Below are positions 42,084-51,227 of a stretch of 64,000 nucleotides of DNA, one piece after another. The position numbers and the translations under genes were made by a program. The notes below the pieces were generated by a model. It made no database searches. It worked only from the letters and a program-made list of their open reading frames with translations, and had not been told where the DNA came from. Positions within the stretch are counted from its first letter, which is position 1, and each line of letters starts with the position of its first letter. The DNA comes from Pseudomonadota bacterium (GTDB taxonomy: Bacteria; Pseudomonadota; Alphaproteobacteria; Sphingomonadales; Sphingomonadaceae), in assembly GCA_023418595.1 (NCBI GenBank), contig JAEZZI010000026.1, positions 1 through 64,000 of the forward strand. Reading direction: 5' to 3'.

Positions 42084-42877
42084 AGCACGAACTCGGTCAG
42101 GATGGGGATGTGGTCGGAGGGTTTCAGCCAGCTTCGGCACGGTTCGTACACGCGATGAGCCACCGCCCGATCCGCAACCGACCGCGATGCCCACATATGG
42201 TCGAGCCGCCGTCCGCGATCCGACGCCGCCCAATCCTTCGCGCGGTAGCTCCACCAGGTATAGAGCCGCTCGGGCGCGGGAATGAACGTGCGCCCCAGAT
42301 CGACCCAGTCGTTCGCCGCCTGCAACCGCGCCAGCGCTTCGACTTCGATCGGCGTGTGGCTCACCACGTCGAGCAATTGCTTGTGGCTCCACACGTCACA
42401 CTCCAGCGGCGCGATGTTGAAATCGCCGGTCAGCACCACGGGCAAGTCACCCAGCCCCTCGGACCAGCGCGTCATGCGCTCGACGAAATCGAGTTTCTGG
42501 CCGAATTTGGGGTTCAGATCGCGGTCGGGAATGTCTCCGCCAGCGGGCACATACACATTCTCCAGCCGCAATCCGTTGGCCAGCCGCACGCCGATATGCC
42601 GCGCCTCTCCGTTCGCCTGCCAGTCGAGCCGGTCATCCTCGGCAAAGGGAATGCGGCTGAGGATGGCGACGCCGTGGTGCATCCGCTGGCCGTGAATGGC
42701 GATGTGATCGTAACCCAGCGCGCGCAGCGGGGCGTGCGGGAAGTCGCCGTCGATGACCTTGGTTTCCTGAAGGCACAATATGTCGGGCGATGCTTCGCGC
42801 AGGAAGCGCTGGACGATGTCCATCCGGAACCGCACCGAATTGATGTTCCACGACGCAATGCTGATCTTCTCGCTCAT
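42080..42877 (-). CDS. xthA: exodeoxyribonuclease III
   Basis: A 265-residue AP endonuclease and 3'-5' exonuclease of base-excision repair. The start ISIASWNINSVR, LCLQETK (catalytic Glu), LTGDFNIAP and the final SDHIPILTEF are the family active-site blocks. The ATG at 42877 opens the family N-terminus. It is coupled to ribA downstream. Confidence 0.95.
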   Translation of the reverse strand: MSEKISIASWNINSVRFRMDIVQRFLREASPDILCLQETKVIDGDFPHAPLRALGYDHIAIHGQRMHHGVAILSRIPFAEDDRLDWQANGEARHIGVRLANGLRLENVYVPAGGDIPDRDLNPKFGQKLDFVERMTRWSEGLGDLPVVLTGDFNIAPLECDVWSHKQLLDVVSHTPIEVEALARLQAANDWVDLGRTFIPAPERLYTWWSYRAKDWAASDRGRRLDHMWASRSVADRAVAHRVYEPCRSWLKPSDHIPILTEFVL

Positions 42878-43193
42878 TGCCCGGCGATGTAGCCAGCCGC
42901 GCGGCGTTACGCCAGTGGCGAGGCGCGAGCGTCCACGCAGGCCACGGACAACGAGCGACACGATCAGGCTGAAGCAGGGTCGGCGCGGGGATGTTGCGCG
43001 GTCGCGACTGGTTTCGGGCAACTGACCTGACGCCGCCAGACGGGTGCGCGCCAAGGGTGCCCGACTTCTCCCTCGTGAGCGCGCTATCGTGACGTTCGGG
43101 TATAGTCGACGGGGCCTGCCTTTGATGCGTCCCAATCGCCATCGGCAGCCCGCAGGTGTCCCACGGCTACTGTGCGATAGAAATGGTCGTGGC
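42878..43193. other. 316-bp region without a recognisable gene
   Basis: Between the minus-strand lipoprotein end and the xthA start nothing convincing was found. The stretch is GC-rich, with no strong hairpin, repeat-family member or conserved reading frame. It must contain the promoter of xthA-ribA unless they are expressed from further upstream. A decayed gene or a small RNA cannot be excluded. Confidence 0.5.
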
Positions 43194-43784
43194 TCACTCG
43201 AAGCCCCAGGGAGGGGGCGGCGGCGTCACCGGGCGGGTCAGGTCGAATTCGACGCGCAGATGCCGGTTCAGCCGACGCAGGACGTAAGCATAGGTGTCGT
43301 CGGTCACCTCGACATGCCAGACATTGGTCACCGACATGCCCAGATCGTTCGCCTTGAACAGCGCGATCGATTCTGCGTCGACCGGAAAGGCCTGCGCGAT
43401 CGCAGTCCCCGGCTCCACCGTGTCGCCACCATACATGGTCACGGGATCGTCGCTGCCATTTTCCAGCCGGTGATCGTGTTTCAACCGGATGCCGTCTGCG
43501 GTGCGGGTGAAGATCCAGGTGCGCGACCGATTTTCGCCGACGTGGAACGGTACCTTCACCTCGCGCGGCGAACATTCGCGGACATGCATCACCAGCCGGC
43601 TCGACGCGAAATCCTTGTCGGCGGGATCGGTAGTGACGACGCGCCCTTCATAAGCGTTGCCGCACAGCGCGTTCAGCCGCGCCATGAACTGGTCCTGCGG
43701 ATGGTCGCTGGCCGATACCGGCGCGGTGTTCGTGGTGGCGCAGCCCGCAAGGGCAAGCGCGGCGAGCGCGATCATGGTCTTCAT
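43194..43784 (-). CDS. lipoprotein of unknown function
   Basis: A 196-residue protein with signal peptide and lipobox LAGC in MKTMIALAALALAGCATTN. The mature part is polar, with one blocked motif NALCGNAYEGRV and later FKANDLGMSVTNVWHVEV. Two further cysteines (in LCGNAYEG and VRECSPRE) may form a disulfide. It ends in PPPPPWGFE. No named family was recognised, although similar lipoproteins appear in sphingomonads. It has a short gap to the DUF1206 gene. Confidence 0.75.
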   Translation of the reverse strand: MKTMIALAALALAGCATTNTAPVSASDHPQDQFMARLNALCGNAYEGRVVTTDPADKDFASSRLVMHVRECSPREVKVPFHVGENRSRTWIFTRTADGIRLKHDHRLENGSDDPVTMYGGDTVEPGTAIAQAFPVDAESIALFKANDLGMSVTNVWHVEVTDDTYAYVLRRLNRHLRVEFDLTRPVTPPPPPWGFE

Positions 43785-43831
43785 GGACGATGGTCATAGC
43801 AACGCTGCCGCCGATTGGGGAAAAATCGGTG

Positions 43832-44626
43832 TCAGTTCCCCGCGCGCGCCATCAACCGCTTGACCATCGGCGAATCGCAGACGTCGCGGTAACGTGCCAT
43901 GACCAGGCTGAAGACGCCGAACATCGCAAGTCCTGCGGCGATCGTGCGGTACAGCTCGTCCTCGTCGCGATACGCGGCAAGCGCATCCTGAAACCCGATC
44001 TGTCCCGGATTGCCGCTCAACCCGGCCTCGAGAATCGTCCATGCCAATGCCGCGAACACCGCGGCGCGCGCGGCATAGCCGATCCGTCCGACCATCTCCG
44101 CCCAGCGCGGCGTGTCGCGCGACATCAGCGCCATGAACTTGCCCGACCATGCGCGCGACGCCTGACTGACGGCGGCGAGCGCAAAGCCTGCTGCGACGAT
44201 CACGATCAGCAGCCAGCCGCCGGGCAGGTTGATCACCTGTTCGGCAGCCGCCTCGCCCGCCGGGCCGTCGCTGGGACCGGCGCCGCCGAAGCCCAGCTTG
44301 AGCGCGCCCCAGCCAAGGACGAGATGCGCGAATCCACTGAGCACATGCCCGAACCGTTTGCCGCGCCCTTTCCAGTCGTCGCCGTCATTTTCGAGATCGA
44401 CCCATGCGCCATACAGGCGGAACAGGCCATAGGCGGCCAGTCCGATCGCCAGCAGCACCATCAGCGCGTTGCCGCCCGGCACATCGGCCAGCGGGTCGAG
44501 CACGCTCGCGGTTCCCTCTGCCTCGCCCGTCGCCAGCGTCAGATAGCCCAGCGCAAAATAGACGATGGCGCGCGCCAGATACCCGGCGCGCGCCAACATC
44601 GCGATATGTTCGACCTGTGGATTCAT
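43832..44626 (-). CDS. DUF1206 domain membrane protein
   Basis: A 264-residue inner-membrane protein with about six hydrophobic segments arranged as three repeats of the DUF1206 unit. Each starts like LARAGYLARAIVYFALGYLTLATG, FGHVLSGFAHLVLGWGALKLGFG, then VGRIGYAARAAVFAALAW. The function is unknown. It is 50 bp downstream of ssb on the same strand. Confidence 0.87.
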   Translation of the reverse strand: MNPQVEHIAMLARAGYLARAIVYFALGYLTLATGEAEGTASVLDPLADVPGGNALMVLLAIGLAAYGLFRLYGAWVDLENDGDDWKGRGKRFGHVLSGFAHLVLGWGALKLGFGGAGPSDGPAGEAAAEQVINLPGGWLLIVIVAAGFALAAVSQASRAWSGKFMALMSRDTPRWAEMVGRIGYAARAAVFAALAWTILEAGLSGNPGQIGFQDALAAYRDEDELYRTIAAGLAMFGVFSLVMARYRDVCDSPMVKRLMARAGN

Positions 44627-44676
44627 GCACGCATCCCCTTCGTTTCACGTCCGAAACGCGGGAAGCGCGAAAAGGA

Positions 44677-45204
44677 TCAGAACGGCACGTCGTCGTCGAG
44701 ATCGTCAGGGAAGCTGGATCCGCCGGAACGCTGGCCGCCGCCCGACCCGCCGCCAAACCCGCCGCCGCGCGACGAGGACTGGCCGGCAAAGCTGTCGCCG
44801 CCGCCTGCACCCCAGTCGTCACCGCCGCCACGGCTTCCGCCGCCACCGCCGGGCGCGCCGTCGAGCATGGTCAGGACGCTGTTGAAGCCCTGAAGCACGA
44901 TCTCGGTCGAATATTTGTCCTGGCCTTGCTGGTCCTGCCATTTGCGGGTCTGGAGCTGGCCCTCGATATAGACCTTGCTGCCCTTGCGCAGATAGCGTTC
45001 GGCGATGTTGGCCAACCCTTCGTTGAAAATCGCGACCGAATGCCATTCGGTCTTTTCCTTGCGCTCGCCAGTGTTGCGGTCCTTCCAGCTTTCCGACGTT
45101 GCGATGCGCAGGTTGACCACCTTGCCGCCATTCTGGAACGACCGGCTTTCGGGGTCGCGCCCCAGATTGCCGACCAGAATCACCTTGTTCACGCTGCCGG
45201 CCAT
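44677..45204 (-). CDS. ssb: single-stranded DNA-binding protein
   Basis: A 175-residue SSB. The OB-fold occupies about residues 1-110 (start AGSVNKVILVGNLGRDPE, later SKVYIEGQLQTRKWQDQ). A glycine-rich linker (SRGGGDDWGAGGGDSF) follows, and the acidic tail DDLDDDVPF is the conserved docking peptide for repair and replication proteins. It lies between feoB and DUF1206, an unusual neighbourhood, since ssb is often beside uvrA. Confidence 0.96.
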   Translation of the reverse strand: MAGSVNKVILVGNLGRDPESRSFQNGGKVVNLRIATSESWKDRNTGERKEKTEWHSVAIFNEGLANIAERYLRKGSKVYIEGQLQTRKWQDQQGQDKYSTEIVLQGFNSVLTMLDGAPGGGGGSRGGGDDWGAGGGDSFAGQSSSRGGGFGGGSGGGQRSGGSSFPDDLDDDVPF

Positions 45205-45217
45205 CTATTTCCTCTTT

Positions 45218-47062
45218 CTACAATCCGAATGCTGATGCGATCCAATAGGTCGCTCCAGCAGCGATGTAAGCCAGCACGAACAGATAGCCAAGCATGACGA
45301 GCGGCCATTTCCAGCCATTGGTCTCGCGTTTGGCGACTGCGATCGTCGACAGACATTGTGGCGCGAATACGAACCATGCGAGAAAGGCGAGTGCGGTGGG
45401 CAGCGGCCAGGCGTCGCCGATCCGCGCGCCCAGTTCCTGCGCGCCCGCATCCTCGTCCTCGGCATCGATCGAATAGACGGTCTGGAGCGCCGACACCGCG
45501 ACTTCGCGCGCCGCCATCGCCGGGATGACCGCCAGGCTCATTTCGTGGTTGAAGCCGATCGGGCGCAACACGACTTCCAGCCCCGACGCGATCCGTCCCG
45601 CGACCGAATATTCGCTCTGCTTCACGCCTTCGGGCGCGACCGGATAGCTGGCGAGCAGCCACAAGGCGACGGTCGCGGCCATGATGATCGTGCCCGCCCG
45701 ACGCAGAAAAATCCACGCCCGCTGCCACAGGCCGAGCAGCACGTCGCGGACGATCGGCAACTGGTAACGCGGCAATTCCATCATGAAGCTGCCGTTCGCG
45801 GTGCCGCGTGCCGAAAATCGCCGGATGACCAGCGCCGCGACCACCGCGCCGACCACGCCCGCGAGGTAGAGGATGAACAGTACCAGGCCTTGAAGGCCGA
45901 CGCCCGGCGCCAGATCGCGCGCCGGAATGAACGCGCCGATGATGACGGCATAGACGGGCAGCCGCGCCGAACAGGTCATCAGCGGCGCGATCAGGATCGT
46001 CGTCAGCCGCTCGCGCGGGTCGGAGATCGACCGCGTCGCCATGATGCCCGGAATCGCGCACGCAAAGCTCGACAGCAACGGAATGAACGCGCGGCCCGAC
46101 AGCCCGACGCTTGCCATCAACCGGTCCATCAGGAATGCGGCGCGAACCATGTATCCGCTGCCCTCCAAAAGCAGGATGAACAGGAACAGGATGATGATCT
46201 GGGGCAGGAACACCACGACCGACCCGACGCCGTTGATGACGCCTTCGATCAACAGGTCGCGCAGGAAGCCTTGCGGAAGGTTCAGCGCGCTTTCGGCGAG
46301 GTAGCCCTGAAATCCCTCGATCCAGCCGATCGGCGCTTCGGACCAGGAAAACACCGCCTGGAACATCACGAACAGCAGGCCGAGCAGGATGATTGGCCCT
46401 GCGACCGGATGCAGCACCACGCGGTCGAGCGATTTGGAGACGGCGCGCGACCGTGGCTGTTCGATGGTCGCGGAGTTCGCCAGCGCGCGCGCGGGGCGTT
46501 GATAGGCGCGGATGTCGGGATCGACCGCGCGCGGTTCGCCCGCCTTCGTCCCCAGCACCCCCGACAGAGCGTCGCGAATATCGTCGAGACCGCGCTTCCT
46601 GACCGCGACGGTCGGGATCACCGGCACGCCGAGTTCGCCCTCCAGCACGCGCGTATCGATCGTCAGCCCGTCGCGCGTCGCCATGTCGATCATGTTGAGC
46701 GCGACGACCATCGGCCGCCCCAGCGCCTTCAACTGAAGGACGAAGCGCAGGTGATTGTCGAGATTGGTGGCGTCGACCACGACCAGCAGCGCGTCGGGCA
46801 GGCATTCCAGCCCGCCCCTGCCGGTGACGACATCGCGGGTGACTTCCTCGTCGGGGCTGGACGGATCAAGACTGTAGCTGCCCGGCAGGTCGAGCAGTTC
46901 GACCGGGCGACCGTCGCCCAGGCTCATCCGCCCCGAATGGCGCTCGACGGTGACTCCGGGATAATTGCCGACCTTTTGCCGCGCGCCGGTCAGCGCGTTG
47001 AACAGCGCGCTCTTGCCCGAATTGGGGTTGCCGACCAGCGCGATCAGGGGAGCGGGGTGCAT
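45218..47062 (-). CDS. feoB: ferrous iron transport protein B
   Basis: A 614-residue Fe2+ transporter. The N-terminal GTPase has G1 GNPNSGKSALFNALTG, G2/G3 VGNYPGVTVER and DLPGSYSLDPSSPDEE, and NMID. About eight membrane segments follow with gate motifs SSFACAIPGIMATR and IPAMAAREVAVSALQTV. It is shorter than the E. coli protein (about 770), mainly in the C-terminal region, but both gate motifs are present. It lies 3 bp downstream of feoA. Confidence 0.95.
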   Translation of the reverse strand: MHPAPLIALVGNPNSGKSALFNALTGARQKVGNYPGVTVERHSGRMSLGDGRPVELLDLPGSYSLDPSSPDEEVTRDVVTGRGGLECLPDALLVVVDATNLDNHLRFVLQLKALGRPMVVALNMIDMATRDGLTIDTRVLEGELGVPVIPTVAVRKRGLDDIRDALSGVLGTKAGEPRAVDPDIRAYQRPARALANSATIEQPRSRAVSKSLDRVVLHPVAGPIILLGLLFVMFQAVFSWSEAPIGWIEGFQGYLAESALNLPQGFLRDLLIEGVINGVGSVVVFLPQIIILFLFILLLEGSGYMVRAAFLMDRLMASVGLSGRAFIPLLSSFACAIPGIMATRSISDPRERLTTILIAPLMTCSARLPVYAVIIGAFIPARDLAPGVGLQGLVLFILYLAGVVGAVVAALVIRRFSARGTANGSFMMELPRYQLPIVRDVLLGLWQRAWIFLRRAGTIIMAATVALWLLASYPVAPEGVKQSEYSVAGRIASGLEVVLRPIGFNHEMSLAVIPAMAAREVAVSALQTVYSIDAEDEDAGAQELGARIGDAWPLPTALAFLAWFVFAPQCLSTIAVAKRETNGWKWPLVMLGYLFVLAYIAAGATYWIASAFGL

Positions 47063-47065
47063 CGC

Positions 47066-47338
47066 TTACGCTCCGGTGGTTTCGACATGGATGGCGTGCG
47101 CGACATGCGCGCGGATCGCGATGGTCATCCGCCCGATCCGGCAGGCGAGCGGCCCGCGTCCGAACATCGACCGATGGAGAATCTCGACCTCCACACCTTC
47201 GTCCAGCCCGAATTCGCGCAAACGGCGGCATTCACTTTCGCTAAGCGCCGCCCAATCAACGGCTCGAACCGCAGCGGTCTGGCGAATCGGGGCGCCCGAC
47301 AGCGGCGCGGTGGCGGCAATGATCATATTGCGAGCCAT
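47066..47338 (-). CDS. feoA: ferrous iron transport protein A
   Basis: A 90-residue FeoA with an SH3-like core: ESECRRLREFGLDEGVEVEILHRSMFGRGPLACRIG. It regulates or assists FeoB. The ATG at 47338 is preferred over a GTG three codons upstream. The 169-bp region before it should carry the feoAB promoter; a convincing Fur-box was not found by eye. Confidence 0.88.
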   Translation of the reverse strand: MARNMIIAATAPLSGAPIRQTAAVRAVDWAALSESECRRLREFGLDEGVEVEILHRSMFGRGPLACRIGRMTIAIRAHVAHAIHVETTGA

Positions 47339-47507
47339 TATCAACACTTGTTGGCCAGCGAAACCCGTAAAGTTGCGCCCACGACCGTCGGGCGCAGGTA
47401 ACTTGTTTCCCCGTGGTGCATGGCGCTTCAGGACGCCGAAACCAAGTTCGGCCTCGCCTCAACTACTGTCGTCGCATCCCCAGCCGCTATGATCATGCGG
47501 ACGCACT

Positions 47508-48509
47508 TTACTGTCTGCCCCTTGCATCGCTGCAACCGTCATCTTCTGGCGCAATCCATAAGTCTTGGGCCTGGTTGCCGCCCTTATCCGCCAACACCGC
47601 CCCGATATGTGCTTGGCCCCGCTTTTCTGCGAGCAGCGCCTGTCGGTGACGCTCGGCATAGTTCGCGCGCTGCTCATCGGTCCGGGCGTCGTGGCAATGC
47701 GGGCAGGCCACGCCCTCCTCGAACCGGGCCGACGCGCGGTCGGCCTCCGACAACGGCATCCGGCAGGCGCGGCATAGGCTGTGGCTGCCCAAGCCCAGCC
47801 CGTGGGTCACCGCCACCCGCTCGTCGAACACAAAGCATTCGCCCTGCCAGCGGCTATCCTCAGGCGCCACTTCCTCCAGATAGCGCAGGATGCCGCCGTC
47901 GAGGTGATAGACGTCCTCCACCCCCTCAGCTTTCAGGAAGGCGGTCGATTTTTCGCAGCGAATGCCGCCGGTGCAGAACATCGCGACCTTCTTCTTGCCC
48001 GACAGCAGTTCGTCGCGGTGGTCGCGGAACCAGTCGGGAAAGTCGCGGAAGCTCCGGGTATGCGGATCGACCGCGCCCGCGAAGCTGCCGATCGCGACTT
48101 CGTAATCGTTGCGCGTGTCGATGACGACTGTGTCGGGATCGTCGATCAGGGCGTTCCAGTCGGCGGGCGCGACATAGCTGCCTACCTCTCGAGTGGGATC
48201 GATGCCTTCGACCCCCATCGTCACGATCTCGCGCTTCGGCCGCACTTTCATGCGGTGGAACGGCATGATTTCGGCGTGCGAGAATTTGACGTCGAGTTCG
48301 GCGCAACCGGGCAGGGCGCGGATGTGCGCCAGCACCGCATCGATCCCCTCGGGCGGCCCCGCGATGGTGCCGTTGATGCCTTCGTGCGCGAGCAGCAGCG
48401 TGCCCTTCACGCCGCTTTCCTTGCACACATCAAGCAACGGAGCCTGCAATGCTCCCGGATCGTCGAAGCGGGTGAAGCGGTAAAGCGCGGCGACGCGGAT
48501 GTCAGCCAT
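47508..48509 (-). CDS. trhO: tRNA uridine(34) hydroxylase TrhO (rhodanese family)
   Basis: A 333-residue protein. The N-terminal domain RVAALYRFTRFDDP...LLAHEGINGTIAGP is followed by a rhodanese domain (about residues 120-225) with active-site CTGGIRCEKSTAFLK. A C-terminal zinc-type domain with CRACRMP...CPHCHD completes the YceA/TrhO layout. Homologues hydroxylate wobble uridine-34 of tRNA, in an oxygen-dependent way. It overlaps the mutS stop by 8 bp. Confidence 0.92.
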   Translation of the reverse strand: MADIRVAALYRFTRFDDPGALQAPLLDVCKESGVKGTLLLAHEGINGTIAGPPEGIDAVLAHIRALPGCAELDVKFSHAEIMPFHRMKVRPKREIVTMGVEGIDPTREVGSYVAPADWNALIDDPDTVVIDTRNDYEVAIGSFAGAVDPHTRSFRDFPDWFRDHRDELLSGKKKVAMFCTGGIRCEKSTAFLKAEGVEDVYHLDGGILRYLEEVAPEDSRWQGECFVFDERVAVTHGLGLGSHSLCRACRMPLSEADRASARFEEGVACPHCHDARTDEQRANYAERHRQALLAEKRGQAHIGAVLADKGGNQAQDLWIAPEDDGCSDARGRQ

Positions 48510-51102
48510 CGGACACGGCCTTCAATCGATACAGGGCGTCTAGCGCATCGCGCGGGGACAGCGCGTCGACATCTAATGCGGAAAGTTCGGCACGCAACGC
48601 GTCGACTGCCTCGACCCCGGCTTCCTGCGCGGCGGCGAACAACGGCAGGTCGTCCAGCCCCGCGGCGATGCCGCCGGTCTTGGCGCGCCCCGCTTCCAGC
48701 TTCGTCAGCACCGATTTGGCGCGGGCGATGGTCGCCGGGGGAAGCCCCGCCAGCCGCGCCACGGCCAGACCATAGCTGCGATCGGCTGGCCCCTCCGACA
48801 CCTCGTGCAACAGCACCAGATCGCCTTTCCATTCGCGCGCGCGGACATGGTGGAGGGTGAGCGCGTCGCAGCGTTCGGCCAGCCGCGTCAGCTCGTGATA
48901 ATGGGTCGCGAACAGGCAGCGACAGCGATTATCCTCGTGGATCGCCTCGACCACTGCCCAGGCGATGGCCAGGCCATCATAGGTGCTGGTGCCGCGGCCG
49001 ACCTCGTCTAGGATCACGAAGCTTCGCGGCGTCGCGGCGGCCAGGATCGCCGCGGTCTCGACCATCTCAACCATGAAGGTCGAACGTCCGCGCGCCAGAT
49101 TGTCCGACGCGCCGACCCGGCTGAACAGCCGATCGACCAGACCCAGTGTAGCGCTGGACGCGGGCACATAACTCCCCGCCTGCGCCAGCACCGCGATCAG
49201 CGCGTTCTGACGCAGGAAGGTTGATTTGCCGCCCATGTTCGGCCCCGTCACCAGCCACAGCCGGTTCGATTCCGACAACACGCAATCATTGGCGACGAAG
49301 CGCTCGCCGCTTTTGGCCAGCGCATCCTCGACCACCGGATGCCGCCCGCCCGCAATCTCGAAACACGGATGCTCGACCAGTTGGGGCCGTGCCCAGCCGC
49401 CTTCCGCCGCACGCTCGGCCAGCCCCGCCGCAACGTCGATCCGTGCCAATGCATCGGCGGTCGCGGCAATGGCCTCGCGGCTGGCGAGCGCGGTGTCGGT
49501 CAGTTCCTCCAGATGCGCCGCTTCCGCCGCCAGCGCGTGCGCGCCCGCCTGGCCGACCTTCAACGCGAGTTCGTGCAGTTCGGGCGCGTTGAACCGCACC
49601 ACGCCCGCCAATGTCTGGCGATGGGTGAAGCCGCTATCGGGCTTCATCAGCGCGTCGCCGTGCTTGGCGGGCACCTCGATATGATAGCCCAGCACGTTAT
49701 TGTGCCGAATTTTCAGTGCAGGTGTCCTGGTCTCGTCGCGATACCGTGCTTCCAGCGCGGCGATCGACTTGCGCCCGCCCGCACCAGTTACCCGCAGATC
49801 GTCGAGCGCGGCGTCGAACCCTTCGGCGATATACCCGCCCTTGTCGGCATCGACCGGCGGCTCCGGCACCAGCGCGCGTTTGAGCAGGTCGATCAACGCG
49901 CCATGTCCACGTAGCCGCGGTGCGAGCCGCTTGAGCAGTTCGGGCGCATCCGCCAGCTTGTCCAGCCGGTCGCCCAGCATCCACGCCGCATCCAGCCCGT
50001 CACGTAACTGCCCCAGATCGCGCGGGCTCCCACGTCCCGCCGCGATCCGCCCGATCGCCCGCCCGATATCGGGCAGCGCGCGCAGGCTGCCGCGAATGCT
50101 CTCACGCAGCCCCGCATCGTCGTGGAAGAACCGCACGCATTCCAGCCGCGCATCGATGTCCGTGCGCTCCATCAGGGGCGCGGCAATGTCCTGCCCCAGC
50201 AACCGCGCACCCGCGCCCGTCACCGTGCGATCGACCGCATCGAGCAAACTCCCCTTGCGCGTGCCCGCCTGCGAAACCGTCAGTTCCAGACTCTCGCGCG
50301 TCGCCGCATCGATCGCCATCGTCGCACCCGAATGCCGCACACGGGGCGGGCGCAGAAACGGCAGCGATCCCTTGGCGGTATGGTCGAGATACGCGACCAG
50401 CCCGCCCGCGGCCGACAGCGCGGCGCGGCTGAACGATCCGAAGCCGTCCAGCGTCGCCACCTTAAACAGTGTTTTCAGCCGCTCCTCGCCCTTGGCGCTG
50501 TCGAACCCGGCCTTGGGTCGCTCGACCGAGGCGGCAAGCGCCTGACCCGACCCTTCCGCCGCGACGACCTCCGCCGGGTTCAGCCGCGCCAGTTCCGCCT
50601 CCAGCGAAGCAGCCTCGCATTCGATCACCTCGAACCGCCCGGTCGATACATCGGCGGCGGCAATCGCCACGCCGCCCGCCGCCTCGCCGATCGCGGCGCA
50701 CCAGTTGGCCGAACGCGCGTCGAGCAACGCTTCCTCGGTCAGCGTCCCCGCCGTCACCACGCGGACGATCGCGCGGTTGACCAGCGCCTTCGATCCGCGT
50801 GCCTTCCGGGCTTCTTCGGGGCTTTCGGTCTGTTCGGCGATGGCGACGCGGTGCCCCGCCTTGATGAGGCGTTCGAGATAGGCGGTCGACGAATGCACCG
50901 GTACCCCGCACATCGGCACCTTGTCGCCGTCATGGCTGCCGCGCGCGGTCAGCGCGATGTCGAGCACCGCCGACGCCACCTTGGCATCGTCGAAGAACAA
51001 CTCGAAGAAATCGCCCATCCGATAGAAGAGCAGGCAATCCTGCGCCTCGTCCTTCAGGCTCAGATATTGCTGCATCATCGGGGTGGGGGCGGACGCATTC
51101 AT
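48502..51102 (-). CDS. mutS: DNA mismatch repair protein MutS
   Basis: An 866-residue mismatch-recognition ATPase. The N-terminal mismatch-binding motif is GDFFELFFDDA (Phe-x-Glu region) near residue 35. Walker A GPNMGGKSTFLRQ is near residue 625, followed by DEVGRGTSTYDGLAIAWA and FATHYHELTRL. Length and domains are complete. The divergent maeB gene starts 125 bp away. A mutS-trhO overlap indicates one transcript. Confidence 0.97.
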   Translation of the reverse strand: MNASAPTPMMQQYLSLKDEAQDCLLFYRMGDFFELFFDDAKVASAVLDIALTARGSHDGDKVPMCGVPVHSSTAYLERLIKAGHRVAIAEQTESPEEARKARGSKALVNRAIVRVVTAGTLTEEALLDARSANWCAAIGEAAGGVAIAAADVSTGRFEVIECEAASLEAELARLNPAEVVAAEGSGQALAASVERPKAGFDSAKGEERLKTLFKVATLDGFGSFSRAALSAAGGLVAYLDHTAKGSLPFLRPPRVRHSGATMAIDAATRESLELTVSQAGTRKGSLLDAVDRTVTGAGARLLGQDIAAPLMERTDIDARLECVRFFHDDAGLRESIRGSLRALPDIGRAIGRIAAGRGSPRDLGQLRDGLDAAWMLGDRLDKLADAPELLKRLAPRLRGHGALIDLLKRALVPEPPVDADKGGYIAEGFDAALDDLRVTGAGGRKSIAALEARYRDETRTPALKIRHNNVLGYHIEVPAKHGDALMKPDSGFTHRQTLAGVVRFNAPELHELALKVGQAGAHALAAEAAHLEELTDTALASREAIAATADALARIDVAAGLAERAAEGGWARPQLVEHPCFEIAGGRHPVVEDALAKSGERFVANDCVLSESNRLWLVTGPNMGGKSTFLRQNALIAVLAQAGSYVPASSATLGLVDRLFSRVGASDNLARGRSTFMVEMVETAAILAAATPRSFVILDEVGRGTSTYDGLAIAWAVVEAIHEDNRCRCLFATHYHELTRLAERCDALTLHHVRAREWKGDLVLLHEVSEGPADRSYGLAVARLAGLPPATIARAKSVLTKLEAGRAKTGGIAAGLDDLPLFAAAQEAGVEAVDALRAELSALDVDALSPRDALDALYRLKAVSDG

Positions 51103-51227
51103 CGCGCGATGCCTAGCGGATCGGCGGACGTGATCAACTCCCCTTGCTTGACGTAAGCGTCACGGGGTGACGCGGACCCCTGTGCCGCGTAAGGACTTGG
51201 GCACCACCGATCACGCACGGACCTCCC

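Noticed and set aside
45356..47401. 681-codon plus-strand open frame opposite feoAB
   Set aside because: Composition is typical of antisense frames and no domain is recognisable; feoB motifs are complete on the other strand.
47339..47507. Fur box upstream of feoA
   Set aside because: No convincing inverted TGATAAT/TGCAA-type element could be found by eye.
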